Shown here one piece after another: positions 11,357-20,676 of a DNA stretch of 49,793 nucleotides; positions within the stretch are counted from its first letter, which is position 1, and the number at the start of each line of letters is the position of its first letter. The DNA is from an uncultured Pseudoxanthomonas sp. (GTDB lineage Bacteria > Pseudomonadota > Gammaproteobacteria > Xanthomonadales > Xanthomonadaceae): NCBI RefSeq assembly GCF_946886695.1, contig NZ_CAMPJD010000035.1, forward strand, positions 1 to 49,793. Direction: 5' to 3'. Position numbers and translations under genes: made by a program. Under the pieces are notes generated by a model, which had not been told where the DNA came from, did no database searches, and was given only the letters and a program-made list of their open reading frames with translations.

Positions 11357-12130
11357 TCACTTGGTGGTGTAACCACCGTTGACGAGGATGGTCTGCCCTG
11401 TGATCCACCAACCGTCGCTGACGAGGTGCCGGATGAAAGGCACCACGTCCTGGATGTCGGTCAATCCTGTCTTGCTGAAAGGCGACAGCGCCGCAGCGGT
11501 CTTGTGGTACGCCACCGCATCCTCGCCCTCGGCCGGATAGAAGAACGGCGTGTCCATGGGACCGGGACCTACCGCGGTCACCGAAATGCCGCGCGTACCG
11601 AACTCCTTGGCAGCAGCACGGGTAAAATGTTCCACCGGCGCCTTGGTGCCTGCGTACGATGCATAGAACGGCGTGAAAGCGCCGAGCAGTGAGGTCACCA
11701 GCGTGACCACCTTGCCGTTGTCGTTGACGTGCCGCCCCGCCTCCTTCAGGAAGAAGAACGCGGCCTTGGCGTTCACCGCGCTCATTTCGTCGTACTCGGC
11801 TTCGCTGATGTCGGTGATCGGTTTCTTCAGCACCTTACCCACTGTGTTGATGGCGATGTCCGGCCGACCCACCATCGCGACGGTATCGGCGAAGAGCCGT
11901 TCGACGCCACCCGCGGTGGTCAGGTCGCCCTGCAACGCGACGGCGCGGGCGCCTGCATCGCGGATCGCGGCCATGGTCTTTTCGGCGTCGGCGTGGCTCG
12001 CGTCGCTGTTGTAGTGGATGGCGATCGCGGCAGCACCTTGCTGCGCAAGGTCGCGGGCAATCAGGCCGCCGAGGTTCTTGGCGCCGCCGGCGATCAGGGC
12101 GACTTTGCCCTGGATGGAATGATCAGTCAT
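11357..12130 (-). CDS. SDR-family NAD(P)-dependent oxidoreductase
   Basis: A 257-aa classical short-chain dehydrogenase/reductase of unknown substrate. The N-terminal cofactor loop is ALIAGGAKNLGG (11-22), a variant of TGxxxGxG with Ala for Thr. The active site has S147 (LVTSLLG) and Y159-x3-K163 (YAGTK). The C-terminus reads WITGQTILVNGGYTTK, typical of the family. It is transcribed divergently from an AraC-type regulator, with 112 bp between the starts, suggesting that the regulator controls it. Confidence 0.88.
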   Translation of the reverse strand: MTDHSIQGKVALIAGGAKNLGGLIARDLAQQGAAAIAIHYNSDASHADAEKTMAAIRDAGARAVALQGDLTTAGGVERLFADTVAMVGRPDIAINTVGKVLKKPITDISEAEYDEMSAVNAKAAFFFLKEAGRHVNDNGKVVTLVTSLLGAFTPFYASYAGTKAPVEHFTRAAAKEFGTRGISVTAVGPGPMDTPFFYPAEGEDAVAYHKTAAALSPFSKTGLTDIQDVVPFIRHLVSDGWWITGQTILVNGGYTTK

Positions 12131-12242
12131 GGGAATGCTCCTGGCTTGGGACGGAACCTCGCGGCGATGCCGGATAACAGACTGGGCAAGCGCCGCGAGG
12201 CACGTCTAAGATGAGGTGAACGCACTCCGGCGGGCTTTCACG

Positions 12243-13193
12243 ATGTCCCATCCGCTGTCAAATTCTCCGACCTCAACTCACATTACTGAGCCGCACGATG
12301 CCCTAGCGACCGCTGCCGATCCGGAACCCGGCCAGACACCGCAGTACCGCGTGTTGACGCAGGCGCGCTGGCCGGGCGTGGAGGTGCTGCTCTGCAAGGA
12401 AGACATCCGGCAACGCACGCTCTGGGCCATCGACGAGCCGCGCCATACCGTCATCGTCCATCTCGGCGGCACCATGCGCGAACTCGATACCGAGATCGAT
12501 GGAGTCGGCGCCACCCACACCCCCCCTTCACCGGGCGACATCTGGCTGGTCCCCGCCGGGAAGCGTTATGCCAGCCAGGCGTCTGGCCAGGTCATCACCT
12601 ATGCCGAACTGCGCGTTTCTCCCACGGCGGACGTGGACGTGGGCGCCGACCGGCGTGCCGCGATCGATGCCCTGATGCCAAGGCTGGGCCATCGCGACGA
12701 GTTCCTGCATTACAGCGTTGCCCGCTTGGGGCGACTCAGCCAGCGGGACGACGACCTGTCGGCGATGATGGCCGAGCGCCTGCAGTTGCTGCTGCGCCAG
12801 CACCTGTATGACGTCTATCGGCTGCCCGCCACGCCAGCCACCGCGCCGATGGTGTTGTCGCCCCATATCGCACGACAGCTCAGCGACCACATCGAAAGCA
12901 CCCTGGGCGAACGCATCGCCCTGTCCACGCTCGCGGCGCTCGCCGGCATGAGCGTGCATCAGTTGCTGATCGCATTCCGCCGCACCTTCGGCACCACGCC
13001 GGCGCAATACATCCTGGCGCAGCGACTGCGCCGTGCGCGCTGGCACTTGCTCAACCGCAACGACGACATCACGGACATCGCCCTCGCCTGCGGATTCGCC
13101 AGCCACAGCCATCTGAGTGCTGCCTTCAAGCGCGATACCGGCATCACGCCCCGCCAGTTCCGCGACGGCCTGCGGATGCGTCCGCTGGATTGA
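12243..13193 (+). CDS. AraC-family transcriptional regulator
   Basis: A 316-aa activator-type protein. The C-terminal 100 residues carry the double helix-turn-helix of the AraC/XylS family: SVHQLLIAFRRTFGTTPAQY, then DIALACGFASHSHLSAAFKR and the closing GITPRQFR. The N-terminal half looks like a cupin-type sensing domain. An ATG at 12243 is taken as start; a GTG at 12216 in the same frame would add nine residues and cannot be excluded. It is divergent from the SDR gene, its most likely target. Its stop codon abuts that of moeB with no bases between. The inducer is unknown. Confidence 0.88.
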   Translation: MSHPLSNSPTSTHITEPHDALATAADPEPGQTPQYRVLTQARWPGVEVLLCKEDIRQRTLWAIDEPRHTVIVHLGGTMRELDTEIDGVGATHTPPSPGDIWLVPAGKRYASQASGQVITYAELRVSPTADVDVGADRRAAIDALMPRLGHRDEFLHYSVARLGRLSQRDDDLSAMMAERLQLLLRQHLYDVYRLPATPATAPMVLSPHIARQLSDHIESTLGERIALSTLAALAGMSVHQLLIAFRRTFGTTPAQYILAQRLRRARWHLLNRNDDITDIALACGFASHSHLSAAFKRDTGITPRQFRDGLRMRPLD

Positions 13194-14330
13194 CTAGCTC
13201 GCGCGGCAGAACGCTGCGTAGTCGATGTAACCGGGGAACGGCCGACCAGCGGCGCAGACCGGGCAGTCCGGATCGTGGCGCAGGCGGGTTTCGCGGAAGC
13301 GCATGGCGAGCGCATCGAAGTGCAGCAACCGGCCCGCCAGTGTTTCGCCGGTACCCAGCAGCAGCTTGAGCACTTCGGTGGCCTGCAACAGGCCGATCAC
13401 GCCGGGCAGCACGCCCAGCACGCCGGCCTCGGCGCAGTTGGGTGCGAACTCCGGCGGTGGCGGTTCCGGGAACAGGCAGCGGTAACAAGGCTGCTCGCCA
13501 CGATGGCGACCCGCATCGAACACGCTCACCTGCCCTTCGAATCGCTGCACGGCGCCATAGACCAGCGGCTTGCCCAGCTTCACGCAGGCATCGTTGAGCA
13601 GGTAGCGGGCGGGGAAGTTGTCGGCACCATCCAGTACCACGTCCACACCGTCCAGCAGCCGCTCTACGTTCTCTGCCGTGACGCGCTCCTCTACCGCTTC
13701 CACCTGCGTGCGCGGATTGAGTGCGGCCAGCGTCGCCTGTGCGGACGCGACCTTCGGCTCTCCGATACGGGCCTCGGTGTGCAGGATCTGGCGCTGCAGG
13801 TTGCTGCGGTCGACCACGTCATCGTCCGCGATGCGCATGTGCCCAACACCGGCGGCGGCAAGGTAGAACGCCGCCGGCGATCCCAGCCCGCCCGCGCCGA
13901 TCATCAGCACCCGCGCCTGCTGCAGGCGCTGCTGGCCCGCGACGCCGACTTCGGGCAGCGACAGGTGGCGCGAATAGCGTTCGTTGAAGTCGCGCGCCTC
14001 CGCCGATAACGCCGGCATGACGATGGCGCGATGCTCTTCGATCCAGCGTGAGGTACCACCTGCGACGGAGGCCAGCCGGGTGTAGCCGGCGGCTTCCAGC
14101 ACGCGTGCGGTCTCCATCGAGCGTCCGCCCTTCTGGCAGATCAGGACAATGCTGGCATCAAGGTCCGGCAGGTGCGCTGCGGGATCGCGCTCCAGCACGG
14201 CCTTGCTGATGCCGCGCGCGCCCTCCGCCTGCCCGCTGGTCCGTTCGTGGTCCTCGCGCACATCAATGAACACACTGCCCTGCGCCAGCAGCACGGCAAC
14301 GTCCCGGGGTTCGATTTCGCGGATGGCCAT
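13194..14330 (-). CDS. moeB: Molybdopterin-synthase adenylyltransferase with N-terminal rhodanese domain
   Basis: E1-like enzyme that adenylates the C-terminal Gly of MoaD (or ThiS) so that it can receive sulfur. The protein is 378 aa, longer than plain MoeB (about 250), because of an N-terminal rhodanese domain (about 1-105) with active-site C65 in the loop CQKGGRS. The adenylation domain has GAGGLGS at 145-151, RSNLQRQ downstream, and two C-x2-C zinc pairs (PCYRC and DCPVC). The rhodanese part may supply the sulfur. The start MAIREIEP at 14330 is used. It follows moeA by 36 bp on the same strand. ThiF-type activity in thiamine synthesis is an alternative. Confidence 0.9.
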   Translation of the reverse strand: MAIREIEPRDVAVLLAQGSVFIDVREDHERTSGQAEGARGISKAVLERDPAAHLPDLDASIVLICQKGGRSMETARVLEAAGYTRLASVAGGTSRWIEEHRAIVMPALSAEARDFNERYSRHLSLPEVGVAGQQRLQQARVLMIGAGGLGSPAAFYLAAAGVGHMRIADDDVVDRSNLQRQILHTEARIGEPKVASAQATLAALNPRTQVEAVEERVTAENVERLLDGVDVVLDGADNFPARYLLNDACVKLGKPLVYGAVQRFEGQVSVFDAGRHRGEQPCYRCLFPEPPPPEFAPNCAEAGVLGVLPGVIGLLQATEVLKLLLGTGETLAGRLLHFDALAMRFRETRLRHDPDCPVCAAGRPFPGYIDYAAFCRAS

Positions 14331-14366
14331 GCGGCGATTATCGCGCAAGTCGCAACGCCGCCTGCC

Positions 14367-15584
14367 TCAGCAGCCGATCACGTCGACGACATCGCCGGCG
14401 CGATAGTCGCGCGCACCCTCGGACAGCACGATCAGCGCATTGCTGTCGGCCGCCGCGCGCAGCTGATGCGAGGCATCGGCGGCATTCGGCATGACCAGCA
14501 GACGGCCGTCTGGCGTACCGTCGAGCCAGCCGCGCAGGAACTCCAGGCGCTCATGCGTCTTGCGCCAGGGCGCACCCAGTACCGCCTTCCAGCGCGGGCG
14601 CGGCTCGCGCCGCCGCTGCAGGCCGTCCAGCAGGTCACGACCCAGCGTCAGGAACGTGGCCAGCACCGATACCGGGTTGCCCGGCAGGCAGAGGAACAGC
14701 GCACGGTCCAACTCACCGAACAGCACCGGCATGCCTGGTTTCATCCGCACCTTCCAGAAATGGATACGGCCGTTCGCGGCCAGCAGACCCGGCACATGAT
14801 CCTTCTCGCCCGCCGATACGCCGCCACAGGTGATGACCACGTCGAACGCCGCCGCGGCATCGGCCAGCGTGGTCTTCATGCGCTCTGGATCGTCGGGCAG
14901 GGTCGGCCATGCCGTCGGCTCGAGGCCCTCTGCACGCAGCAGGCCCATGAGCAGGTCGCGGTTGCTGTTGTAGATCTGGCCCGGTGCCAGCGGCAATCCG
15001 GGCTCCACCAATTCGTCACCGGTGGTGAACACGGCCACGGTCGGGCGCTGCGTGACGGCCAGCGATGCGATACCCAGCGCCGCGGCAAGCGAAACGCGCG
15101 CCGGCGTCAGCCACTGTCCTTCCTCAAGGACACGGACGCCCGCCTGCACGTCCTCGCCGACACGGCGGACATCCGCACCCGGCGCGATGCCGGCAGGTAT
15201 GTGGACCGCCCCCTTGTCTTCGGCGCAGTCTTCCTTGATGGCGACCGTATCGGTGCCGCGCGGCAACGGTGCCCCGGTGGTGATGCGGACGCATTCGCCG
15301 GCACCGACCTCCAGATCCTGCTGTCGCCCCGCGAACTGCTGGCCCATCAGGCACAGCGTGGTCGAACCCTCCTTCGGCAAGCTGGCATGGGCAAACGCGA
15401 AGCCGTCCATGCGACTGTTGTCGAACGGCGGGAGCGCGATCGGCGAGGTGATGTCCTCGGCCAGTACGCGGCCGCTGGCACGCGTCACCGGAACCCGCTC
15501 TGCCTTAAGCATCCGGTTGCCGGCGACCTCGCGGACGATGTCGCGGGCAGAAGCGAAATCGATGCGGGTCGGGTAAGCCGTCAC
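14367..15584 (-). CDS. moeA: Molybdopterin molybdenumtransferase
   Basis: Inserts molybdate into adenylated molybdopterin to give the molybdenum cofactor. The start is a GTG at 15584 that overlaps the der stop as GTGA, giving 405 aa, the family norm. Family blocks seen: DNSRMDGFA near residue 60, VTTGAPLP, the mid-protein [11 protein letters not shown], and GGVSAGEKD and LPGNPVSV in the MoCF-type domain. It is probably translationally coupled to der and followed by moeB, so molybdenum-cofactor synthesis is tied here to a housekeeping operon. Confidence 0.94.
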   Translation of the reverse strand: MTAYPTRIDFASARDIVREVAGNRMLKAERVPVTRASGRVLAEDITSPIALPPFDNSRMDGFAFAHASLPKEGSTTLCLMGQQFAGRQQDLEVGAGECVRITTGAPLPRGTDTVAIKEDCAEDKGAVHIPAGIAPGADVRRVGEDVQAGVRVLEEGQWLTPARVSLAAALGIASLAVTQRPTVAVFTTGDELVEPGLPLAPGQIYNSNRDLLMGLLRAEGLEPTAWPTLPDDPERMKTTLADAAAAFDVVITCGGVSAGEKDHVPGLLAANGRIHFWKVRMKPGMPVLFGELDRALFLCLPGNPVSVLATFLTLGRDLLDGLQRRREPRPRWKAVLGAPWRKTHERLEFLRGWLDGTPDGRLLVMPNAADASHQLRAAADSNALIVLSEGARDYRAGDVVDVIGC

Positions 15585-16981
15585 TTGCCGCGCTTGACGT
15601 GCCGGATCAAGCGGCGCTTCTTGGCGATCTGCTTCTCGGTCAGCACGTTCTTCTTGCCTTCGTACGGGTTGCTGCCTTCGCGGAAGACGAAGCGCACCGG
15701 CGTGCCGACCAGCTTGAAGCGCTTGCGGAAGAAGTTCTCCAGGTACCGCTTGTACGATTCCGGCAGCACCTTCAGGCGCGTGCCATGGACGATGAAGGTC
15801 GGCGGGTTGGCGCCGCCCGGGTGTACATAACGCAGCTTGGAGACATGGCCGCGGATGCTCGGCGGCGGGTTGGTTTCGTACGCGACTTCCAGCGCCTTGT
15901 TGACCTCGCTGGTGCCGAACTCCTTCGTCGCCGACGCATGCGCGCGGTGGATGGCCTTGAACAGTTCGCGCAGGCCGGAGCCGTGCAGCGCGGAAATGCG
16001 CACCACCTCGGCCCACTCGACGAATCCCAGCTTGCGGGCGAGCAAGGCCTCGGCCTGTTCGCGCTGGTAGGCGGTCAACCCGTCCCACTTGTTGATCGCC
16101 ACCACCAGGGCGCGTCCCGCATCGAGCACGGCGCCCAGCACGCTGGCGTCCTGATCGGTGACACCTTCGGTCGCATCCAGCAGCAGCACGGCGACCTGGC
16201 ATTGTTCGATCGCCTGCAGCGTCTTGACCACGCTGAACTTCTCGACCGCCTCCTCCACCTTGCCCTTGCGGCGCAGGCCGGCGGTGTCGATCAGGCGGTA
16301 CTGGCGACCGTCGCGCTCCATGTCCACGGCAATCGAGTCGCGCGTGGTGCCCGGCACTTCGGACGCGATCATGCGTTCTTCGCCCAGCAGGCGGTTGACC
16401 AGCGTGGACTTGCCCACGTTGGGGCGGCCTACGAAGGCCACCCGCATGCGGTTAGGATCGTTGTCCAGACCGGCTGTCGCGCCTTCTTCGGGAAGCCGCT
16501 GGTGCACCTCCTCCAGCAGGTCGTCGATGCCCTGGCGATGCGAAGCCGAGATGGTGATGACATCCGAAAAACCGTAGCGGGCGAAGTCCGCCAGCGCGGT
16601 GGTCTCGTTGATGCCGTCGATCTTGTTGATGACCAGCAGCGTGGGACGCGCCGCCTTGCGCAGCCAGGCCAGGATCTCGTCGTCGAGCGCGGAAGCACCT
16701 TCACGGCCATCGACGATGAACAGCACGAGGTCAGCCTCTTCGGCCGCCGCACGCGCCTGGCGTGCCGTGGCGCCCGCCAGGCCCTCTTCCTCACCGGCGA
16801 TGCCGCCGGTATCGACGACAAGGAAAGGGTCGTCCTCATCGAGGCGGCAGACACCGTAGTTTCGATCACGCGTTACGCCGGGCTGGTCATGCACCAGGGC
16901 GTCACGACTGCGGGTCAGTGCATTGAACAGGGTGGATTTGCCGACGTTGGGACGACCCACCAGGGCGACGAGGGGCAACAT
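15581..16981 (-). CDS. der: Ribosome-biogenesis GTPase Der
   Basis: Essential double GTPase needed for maturation of the 50S subunit. The ATG at 16981 gives 466 aa. It has two successive Era-type G domains, each with its own P-loop GRPNVGKST (one from about residue 8, one in the middle), and DTxG and NKxD motifs. The C-terminal KH-like domain ends in a basic tail (LIRHVKRGK). A terminator hairpin separates it from bamB upstream, so it probably has its own promoter in the 181-bp gap. It overlaps moeA by 4 bp. Confidence 0.97.
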   Translation of the reverse strand: MLPLVALVGRPNVGKSTLFNALTRSRDALVHDQPGVTRDRNYGVCRLDEDDPFLVVDTGGIAGEEEGLAGATARQARAAAEEADLVLFIVDGREGASALDDEILAWLRKAARPTLLVINKIDGINETTALADFARYGFSDVITISASHRQGIDDLLEEVHQRLPEEGATAGLDNDPNRMRVAFVGRPNVGKSTLVNRLLGEERMIASEVPGTTRDSIAVDMERDGRQYRLIDTAGLRRKGKVEEAVEKFSVVKTLQAIEQCQVAVLLLDATEGVTDQDASVLGAVLDAGRALVVAINKWDGLTAYQREQAEALLARKLGFVEWAEVVRISALHGSGLRELFKAIHRAHASATKEFGTSEVNKALEVAYETNPPPSIRGHVSKLRYVHPGGANPPTFIVHGTRLKVLPESYKRYLENFFRKRFKLVGTPVRFVFREGSNPYEGKKNVLTEKQIAKKRRLIRHVKRGK

Positions 16982-17096
16982 GCAGAGGCAACCGGAAAGG
17001 AAAATGTTGCCGGAGGCGTGTCGCCGCGCGCGGGGCACGGCCGCTCCGGTCTGGCAACGGGCCGCCATGGTATCGGAATACGCCCCCTTCCGCGAA

Positions 17097-17119
17097 AAAG
17101 GGCCGCAATGCGGCCCTTT
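17097..17119 (-). terminator. Intrinsic terminator after bamB
   Basis: Perfect stem AAAGGGCCGC-AAT-GCGGCCCTTT. On the minus strand the stem runs into TTTTTCGCGG, a good U-tract. It lies 43 bp beyond the bamB stop and before der, dividing the yfgM-bamB unit from der-moeA-moeB. Confidence 0.85.
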
Positions 17120-17162
17120 CCGGCAAGATCAGGAGTGGGCCGACCCACTCCTCCGGATGGGG

Positions 17163-18350
17163 TTACTTGAACCCGAAGGCGGTCAGGCCGCCCTCCACAT
17201 CCTGTACCAGCAGGATGCCGTCGGCGACGACAGGCTTGCCACGCAGGGCCTTGCCCCCCACGCGGGCGCGCGCCGCGACCTCGCCATTGTCTGTCTTCAG
17301 CCAATGCAGGTAGCCGTCGTAGTCACCGACCACGGCGTAATCGCCATGGATGGTGGGTGCCGTCAGCGAGCGCCGCGCCAGCGTGGTGTTGGACCACAAT
17401 GCACTGCCGCTGTACTTGTCCAACGCCCAGACGGTACCCGCCGGATCGGCCACCATGACCGCGCTGCTGGTGACCGCCAGGCCACCCGCGCCACCGTTGT
17501 CCCGCGTCCACAGGGGGCGGCCCGAAGGGCCTTCCAGCGCAACGGTTTCCATCTTGTAGCTGGTGGCATACAGGGTGGTGCCTTCCAGCACGGGGGCACC
17601 ATCCACATCGGCCATGCGCTCGAGCTCGCTGCGGCCTTCAGGCGTACCTACCGCCTGCGTCCACATCGGGCGACCATCGTTGGCCGACAGTGCGGTGACG
17701 GTGCCGTCGTCGCTGCCTGCGAACACGACGCCGGGACCGACCACGACCGGCGCGTTGCCGCGAACGGTCAGGCTGGGAAGCTCGTTGGTCCAGAACCAGC
17801 GACGCTCGCCGTTTGCGGCGCTCAATGCGGTGACACGGCCGTCATTGCTGCGCACGAAAACCAGATCCGTTCCGATCGATGGCGCCGCGATGACTTCGTT
17901 CGGCACCTTCACCTGCCATTTCTCGGCACCAGTGGCGGCATCAAGGGCGATGACCTGACCGTCCAGCGTGCCCACCACCACGAGCCCCTGGCCCGCGCCC
18001 GGCCCACCCGACAGTCGCAAATCGGACTTGTACTGCCACACCTGCTTGCCCGTCTGGAGATCGAAGGCACGCACGCCGCCTTCGACTGCAGCGGCATACA
18101 CGCGGCCACCGTCCACCACAGGCGCCTGCTGGATGCCGAGTCGATCCTCGCCTTTGCCGGCATTCGCGCTCCAGAGCTCGGACACCGACACCGCCTGCGT
18201 GATGTCGACCAGTTCGGCTGGATCGGTGGGCTTCTCGTCCGGCTTGTCGTCGCCGTCGAACCATCCCTTTACCGTACTGCAGCCCCCCAGGGCGCCGATC
18301 AGGAATGCTGTCGTCAGGACACGAACGGGAAAACCATGGATGAGCTTCAT
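17163..18350 (-). CDS. bamB: Outer-membrane protein assembly factor BamB
   Basis: Lipoprotein of the BAM complex, which folds beta-barrel proteins into the outer membrane. At 395 aa it matches E. coli BamB (392). The signal peptide ends in a lipobox with C24 (ALGGCS). The rest consists of PQQ-like beta-propeller blades with repeated patterns such as VWQYKSDLRLSGG, GRPLWTRDNGG and GSALWSNTTL. It overlaps the upstream yfgM-like gene by 4 bp (ATGA), the order also found in E. coli. Confidence 0.95.
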   Translation of the reverse strand: MKLIHGFPVRVLTTAFLIGALGGCSTVKGWFDGDDKPDEKPTDPAELVDITQAVSVSELWSANAGKGEDRLGIQQAPVVDGGRVYAAAVEGGVRAFDLQTGKQVWQYKSDLRLSGGPGAGQGLVVVGTLDGQVIALDAATGAEKWQVKVPNEVIAAPSIGTDLVFVRSNDGRVTALSAANGERRWFWTNELPSLTVRGNAPVVVGPGVVFAGSDDGTVTALSANDGRPMWTQAVGTPEGRSELERMADVDGAPVLEGTTLYATSYKMETVALEGPSGRPLWTRDNGGAGGLAVTSSAVMVADPAGTVWALDKYSGSALWSNTTLARRSLTAPTIHGDYAVVGDYDGYLHWLKTDNGEVAARARVGGKALRGKPVVADGILLVQDVEGGLTAFGFK

Positions 18351-18982
18351 GCGGCGTCTCCGCTCTTGGGCGGCGTGCCGCCGGCGTGGATGAGTTTCAG
18401 CTCCACGAGCCGACGCTGGGGGGATACCACATCGAGCGTCGTCAACGCGCGCGTGTAGGCATCCTGTGCTTCCTTCAACTTGCCTGCAGCCAGCAGCGCG
18501 TCGCCACGGACTTCCAGGCTCGATGCATCATCGGCCTTGTCCAGCAACTTCAACGCTTCATCGTGCTTGCCGGTATCGATCAGCAGGCGCGCCAGGCGCA
18601 GGTTCACAAGCGGCCGCAGCGAATCGACAGGGGTCAGGCCGCGCAATGTGGCGATGGCGGCATCACGCTCACCCGCCTGGATCTGCGCCTTGGCCAGTTG
18701 GAGGCCAGCCACATCGGCGTACAGCTCGTCTTCCTTCATGAGCGAATCCACGGCGCCCTTGGCCTGCTTCAGGTCGCCCTTCGACAGGTCCTCGACAGCC
18801 GCCTGATACGCCTGGTACGCCTGTTCCTTCTTGCCCGCCTGGCTCTTCTGCCACCACTGCCAGCCGAAGATGACACCCAGCCCCAGGATCACGCCTCCCA
18901 GAAGGCCGGCACCATTGTTACGGAGCCAGCTACGGACGCGTTCGCTTTGTTCGTGCTCGTCGAGCAGATCATCAATCGCCAT
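18347..18982 (-). CDS. YfgM-like membrane-anchored TPR protein
   Basis: A 211-aa protein with a short cytoplasmic N-terminus, one membrane segment at about 27-46 (GAGLLGGVILGLGVIFGWQW) and a periplasmic tetratricopeptide domain rich in Ala, Leu, Asp and Lys. In E. coli YfgM associates with the SecYEG translocon and periplasmic chaperones, and its gene also stands next to bamB. Its stop overlaps the bamB start. Assignment rests on topology, size and position. Confidence 0.88.
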   Translation of the reverse strand: MAIDDLLDEHEQSERVRSWLRNNGAGLLGGVILGLGVIFGWQWWQKSQAGKKEQAYQAYQAAVEDLSKGDLKQAKGAVDSLMKEDELYADVAGLQLAKAQIQAGERDAAIATLRGLTPVDSLRPLVNLRLARLLIDTGKHDEALKLLDKADDASSLEVRGDALLAAGKLKEAQDAYTRALTTLDVVSPQRRLVELKLIHAGGTPPKSGDAA

Positions 18983-19029
18983 GCGCTCTCTTGCCCCGTC
19001 GAGGCGGGGTCTTGGTCTTTGTTGGACAA

Positions 19030-19043
19030 ACCCGCGCGCGGGT
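19030..19043 (-). terminator. Candidate hairpin at the end of the rodZ-like gene
   Basis: A 14-bp perfect palindrome, ACCCGCGCGCGGGT, ends at the last base of the rodZ-like stop codon. On the minus strand TTTGTCC follows. A second stem, CCCCG/CGGGG at 18994-19009, lies between it and the yfgM-like start at 18982. Either could attenuate transcription into yfgM-bamB. The evidence is structural only. Confidence 0.4.
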
Positions 19044-19858
19044 CAGTCTCCGACCGGCGCTAGGGAACCCTCAGAGGATACCGTAAAGCGTGCAACATTC
19101 GCTCGCTGGTACGGCGCCAGACTCACCGTACTACCGGCATGCTGAACCTCGACCGCCGTGGCATCTCCCAGTTTGACGCGACCCACCTCGCCCTTCGCAT
19201 ACCTGCGTTCTTCGCCCGCCCGGACGAGCGCATGCTCTACTTTGCGGCCATCGGGATCATTGACTTCGAACCAGCTGTCTCCCTTGAACGTGAGCGTCAG
19301 CCAGGATGTCGTCGCACGCGGGATTGGCGCCAGTGAAGCGACATAGGGCGTTGCCTGCGGCCTGCCGACCGGGCGGCTGCCTTCCGCCTTGTCTGGCGAA
19401 TATTGCACGCTCGGGACGATGTCCAACGATGCCGTCGCAGCATCCGGCGCAGGGCCCGAGGCTGGCCGCAAGGCCATCCACACCGGGGTTGCGATGACCA
19501 GCGTCAGCACCACGTAAACCGCGCGTCGCTTGAGGCTCTCGAAGAAGTACTGGAAACGCGGCGTATGGCTGTGACTGACCAGTTCGGCCGGCTTCGACAC
19601 CACCGCTTCCGCCTGCTGCAGGAACGGTTCAACGTCCACTTTCAGCAGGCGACCATAACTGCGCAGCTGGCCGCGCACGAACACTGCCCCGCCTGACTGG
19701 TCCCACTGCCCGCCTTCGAGGGCGTGCAACACCTTCAAGGGCATCTTGAGGCGCTGACTGACCTCCTGCAAAGACAGGCCGGCCTGCTCACGCGCCAGCT
19801 TCAGCGCCTCGCCGCACCCCTGCGACGGCGCCACTCCCCCACCTACCGTGTCCATCAT
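19043..19858 (-). CDS. RodZ-like helix-turn-helix membrane protein
   Basis: A 271-aa cell-shape type protein. The N-terminal cytoplasmic helix-turn-helix (about 16-75, LKLAREQAGLSLQEVSQRLK) resembles the RodZ domain that binds MreB. One membrane segment follows at about 113-130 and the periplasmic C-terminal domain matches the DUF4115 pattern (LTLTFKGDSWFEVNDPDG). Length is somewhat below E. coli RodZ (337). The start overlaps the pilW stop (ATGA). The position after ndk-rlmN-pilW is the usual rodZ place in gammaproteobacteria. Confidence 0.87.
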   Translation of the reverse strand: MMDTVGGGVAPSQGCGEALKLAREQAGLSLQEVSQRLKMPLKVLHALEGGQWDQSGGAVFVRGQLRSYGRLLKVDVEPFLQQAEAVVSKPAELVSHSHTPRFQYFFESLKRRAVYVVLTLVIATPVWMALRPASGPAPDAATASLDIVPSVQYSPDKAEGSRPVGRPQATPYVASLAPIPRATTSWLTLTFKGDSWFEVNDPDGRKVEHALVRAGEERRYAKGEVGRVKLGDATAVEVQHAGSTVSLAPYQRANVARFTVSSEGSLAPVGD

Positions 19859-20676
19859 GGCCCTGCATTTCCCCCAGAGTTGACGTCCTGCGCGTCGGGG
19901 AACTCCGCCCGAATCCGCTGAACATATCGACTGGCAGCGGCCTTGTCGCCGAGTCTATCCTCGATTTGTGATGCGAGTTTCAACACCACGGCACTGGCGG
20001 GCCCCGAAGCCAGCCTGCGCTCGATGAAGGCACGTGCCGACAGGTAGTGCTGCCGGTTGAATTCCAACTCCGCCATCGCGCCAAGGGCGGTTGTATTGGA
20101 CGGGTCGCGCGACAGCGCCAGACGCAGATCGCGTTCGGCCCGCTCGGTCTGTCCGGTGGCCAGGGCGCAACTGCCGGCATTCGCCATGGCCAGCGCTGGC
20201 GTCGTGTAGCCGGGCGCCCGCACGGCACGGTCGAACCAGACCAGCGATTCGGCCGCCGCCCCGTTGCTGCACAACCACGTGCCGTAGTTGTTCTGGGCCC
20301 CACCCTGTCCGGGCGCCAGCTCTGCGGCACGCCGATACAGCTGGCCCGCCTCCTGCACCCGCCCGCGCCGATCTTCGATCACCGCCATGAGCGTTGTCGC
20401 GTCCACCGAGACGGGATCCAGCTTCAGCGCAGCGCGCGCATCCTTCTCCGCTGCATCGAGCTCACCTGCATGCAGACGCTGCGTGGCGCGAGCGAGCATC
20501 GTCTGCACCGACTGGCGGCGTTTGACCTCAGGACTGTCCTTGACCGAGTACTCGGGCGCTATCTGCTGCCCGGAGAGATGCTCCATCTTGCCCTTGGGGC
20601 GTACAAAGGTCAGGCGGCTGCAGGCAGTGCCCAGCAGAATGGGGATCAGCAGCAGGCAGAGTGCCTTATGCCGCAT
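19855..20676 (-). CDS. pilW: Type IV pilus biogenesis/stability lipoprotein PilW (PilF)
   Basis: TPR lipoprotein that helps the PilQ secretin assemble in the outer membrane; called PilF in Pseudomonas and PilW in Neisseria. The ATG at 20676 is preferred over a TTG two codons earlier. It yields 273 aa with a hydrophobic signal peptide and a lipid-type cysteine, C19 (LLGTACS). Several TPR units follow, including a block with [13 protein letters not shown]. It overlaps rlmN by 11 bp and the rodZ-like gene by 4 bp, so the three are probably translated together. Confidence 0.92.
   Translation of the reverse strand: MRHKALCLLLIPILLGTACSRLTFVRPKGKMEHLSGQQIAPEYSVKDSPEVKRRQSVQTMLARATQRLHAGELDAAEKDARAALKLDPVSVDATTLMAVIEDRRGRVQEAGQLYRRAAELAPGQGGAQNNYGTWLCSNGAAAESLVWFDRAVRAPGYTTPALAMANAGSCALATGQTERAERDLRLALSRDPSNTTALGAMAELEFNRQHYLSARAFIERRLASGPASAVVLKLASQIEDRLGDKAAASRYVQRIRAEFPDAQDVNSGGNAGP

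Noticed and set aside
12216..12242. GTG start at 12216 for the AraC-type regulator
   Set aside because: Kept only as an alternative; the ATG at 12243 is simpler and no clear ribosome site decides between them.
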